Of a stretch of DNA of 14,702 nucleotides, positions 13,922 to 14,702 are shown one piece after another. The notes below the pieces were generated by a model, which did not search any database, was not told the origin of the DNA, and worked only from the letters and a program-made list of their open reading frames with translations. Numbering within the stretch: the first letter of the stretch is position 1; the number at the start of each line of letters is the position of its first letter. This DNA is from JBBAGE01 sp041655055 (GTDB lineage Bacteria > Pseudomonadota > Alphaproteobacteria > Rhodobacterales > Rhodobacteraceae): positions 1 to 14,702 of the forward strand of contig JBBAGE010000045.1 in assembly GCA_041655055.1 (NCBI GenBank), given 5' to 3'. Made by a program: the position numbers and the translations under genes.

Positions 13922-14702
13922 TCAGCCTTGCTCGTTTGCGGCCATATCCTGCGCGGCACGCGCGCGGGGGCCGTGGAAATATTCATGCACCCAAGGGTGA
14001 TCGACATCCAGCATCTGGCGCATCGTGCCACTGACCAGCACCTTGCGTTCGGCCAGCACGGCGATTCTGTCACAGACTGCATGCAAAGTATCGAGATCAT
14101 GCGTCACCAGAAAGACCGTGAGTCCCATGGACCGGCTCAGCCCGCGAATAAGCTGGTCAAAGGCCGAGGCGCCGATTGGATCAAGCCCCGCGGTCGGTTC
14201 ATCCAGAAACACGATTTCGGGATCACGCGCCAGCGCGCGGGCAAGGCCGGCGCGTTTGCGCATCCCGCCCGACAGATCGGAGGGGTATTTGTCGCCCGCA
14301 TTCCATGGCAGCCCCGCCATCGAGATTTTCAGATCGGCCAGATGCCGCCGGATATCGGGATCAAGGCCCGGGACCGCGCGCAAGGGCACTTCGACATTTT
14401 CGCGCACGGTCAGCGATGAAAACAGCGCCCCATCCTGAAACATCACGCCCCAGCGGGCCTCAAGCGCGGCGCGGGTCGCCTCATCCGCGGCAAGCACATC
14501 GGTGCCCAGCACATTCACGCTGCCCGCCGCGGGGCGCATCAGCCCGGCAATCGTGCGCAACAGCACCGATTTGCCGGTGCCCGAACCGCCAACCACGCCC
14601 AAAATTTCGCCGCGATAGACATCGAGGTCCAGCCCTTCGTGCACCACATGGCTGCCAAAGCGGGTATGCAGATCGCGCACGGATATGACGATATCGCGGT
14701 TC
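13922..14702 (-). CDS. MCE lipid transporter ATP-binding protein (MlaF-type), partial at its 5' end
   Basis: ATPase subunit that powers lipid movement across the inner membrane. Counting from the GTG at 14680: Walker A GGSGTGKS (31-38), Q-loop FQDGALFSSLTVREN (81-95), signature LSGGMRKRAGLARA (136-149), Walker B IVFLDEPTAGLDP (156-168) and H-loop VTHDLDT (192-198). The FQDGALFSSLTV and SGGMRKRAGLARA forms are specific to the MlaF/Mkl group. The GTG is unlikely to be the start: the frame continues open to the window edge and reads as a beta strand (RDIVIS) usual before VRDLHTRFG, so the gene begins outside the window. Its permease (MlaE-type) gene is expected upstream. Confidence 0.92.
   Translation of the reverse strand, partial: NRDIVISVRDLHTRFGSHVVHEGLDLDVYRGEILGVVGGSGTGKSVLLRTIAGLMRPAAGSVNVLGTDVLAADEATRAALEARWGVMFQDGALFSSLTVRENVEVPLRAVPGLDPDIRRHLADLKISMAGLPWNAGDKYPSDLSGGMRKRAGLARALARDPEIVFLDEPTAGLDPIGASAFDQLIRGLSRSMGLTVFLVTHDLDTLHAVCDRIAVLAERKVLVSGTMRQMLDVDHPWVHEYFHGPRARAAQDMAANEQG

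Noticed and set aside
1..14702. Mobile elements, CRISPR arrays, defence islands
   Set aside because: No transposase, integrase, spaced direct-repeat array or known defence gene was seen on either strand.

Overview
The window looks like ordinary chromosomal sequence from an alphaproteobacterium, most probably of the Rhodobacterales (Rhodobacteraceae/Paracoccaceae). The reasons are the GC-rich coding bias, the gene order hisB-hisH-hisA-hisF-hisE with a monofunctional hisB, a GTTC-N7-GTTC type LexA box, and the MlaF/MlaD-type genes with a PqiC-like lipoprotein. The genus cannot be fixed from this sequence. I see no insertion sequence, integrase, CRISPR array or recognisable defence system.

Layout. 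Positions 1-1700 hold two minus-strand genes, a DUF2239 protein and a putative GT-A-fold glycosyltransferase. Positions 1825-2668 hold two small plus-strand genes, an ASCH-domain protein and a DUF1801 protein. They face a minus-strand Asp/Glu racemase family gene. Next come tRNA-Tyr(GUA) on the minus strand and, divergently, an rlmB-type 23S rRNA 2'-O-methyltransferase, followed by an exported YHS-domain protein. A 220-base gap after that has a strong intrinsic terminator and probably a small structured RNA; it is followed by a CoA-binding (YccU-type) protein gene.

Positions 5660-8737 are a compact minus-strand histidine operon (hisB, hisH, hisA, hisF, hisE in order of transcription). These genes supply imidazoleglycerol-phosphate dehydratase, the HisHF synthase, the HisA isomerase and the HisE pyrophosphohydrolase. 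Upstream of hisB is tRNA-Gly(GCC). Divergent from that tRNA is a UvrD/Rep-family helicase gene with a consensus alphaproteobacterial SOS box 41 bases before its start.

Positions 11532-14702 are a minus-strand cluster for an MCE-type lipid transporter: an ATP-binding subunit cut by the window edge, a long 580-residue MCE protein, and an auxiliary outer-membrane lipoprotein. The permease gene is expected just beyond the right edge.

The best leads are regulatory and evolutionary rather than a new enzyme system. They are the LexA box at the helicase gene, an AT-richer patch with deviant codon use inside that helicase gene, a 9-base inverted repeat bracketing the hisB promoter, a candidate small RNA at about 5056-5139, a direct-repeat operator candidate at the DUF2239 promoter, and two genes that appear to be transcribed without a leader.
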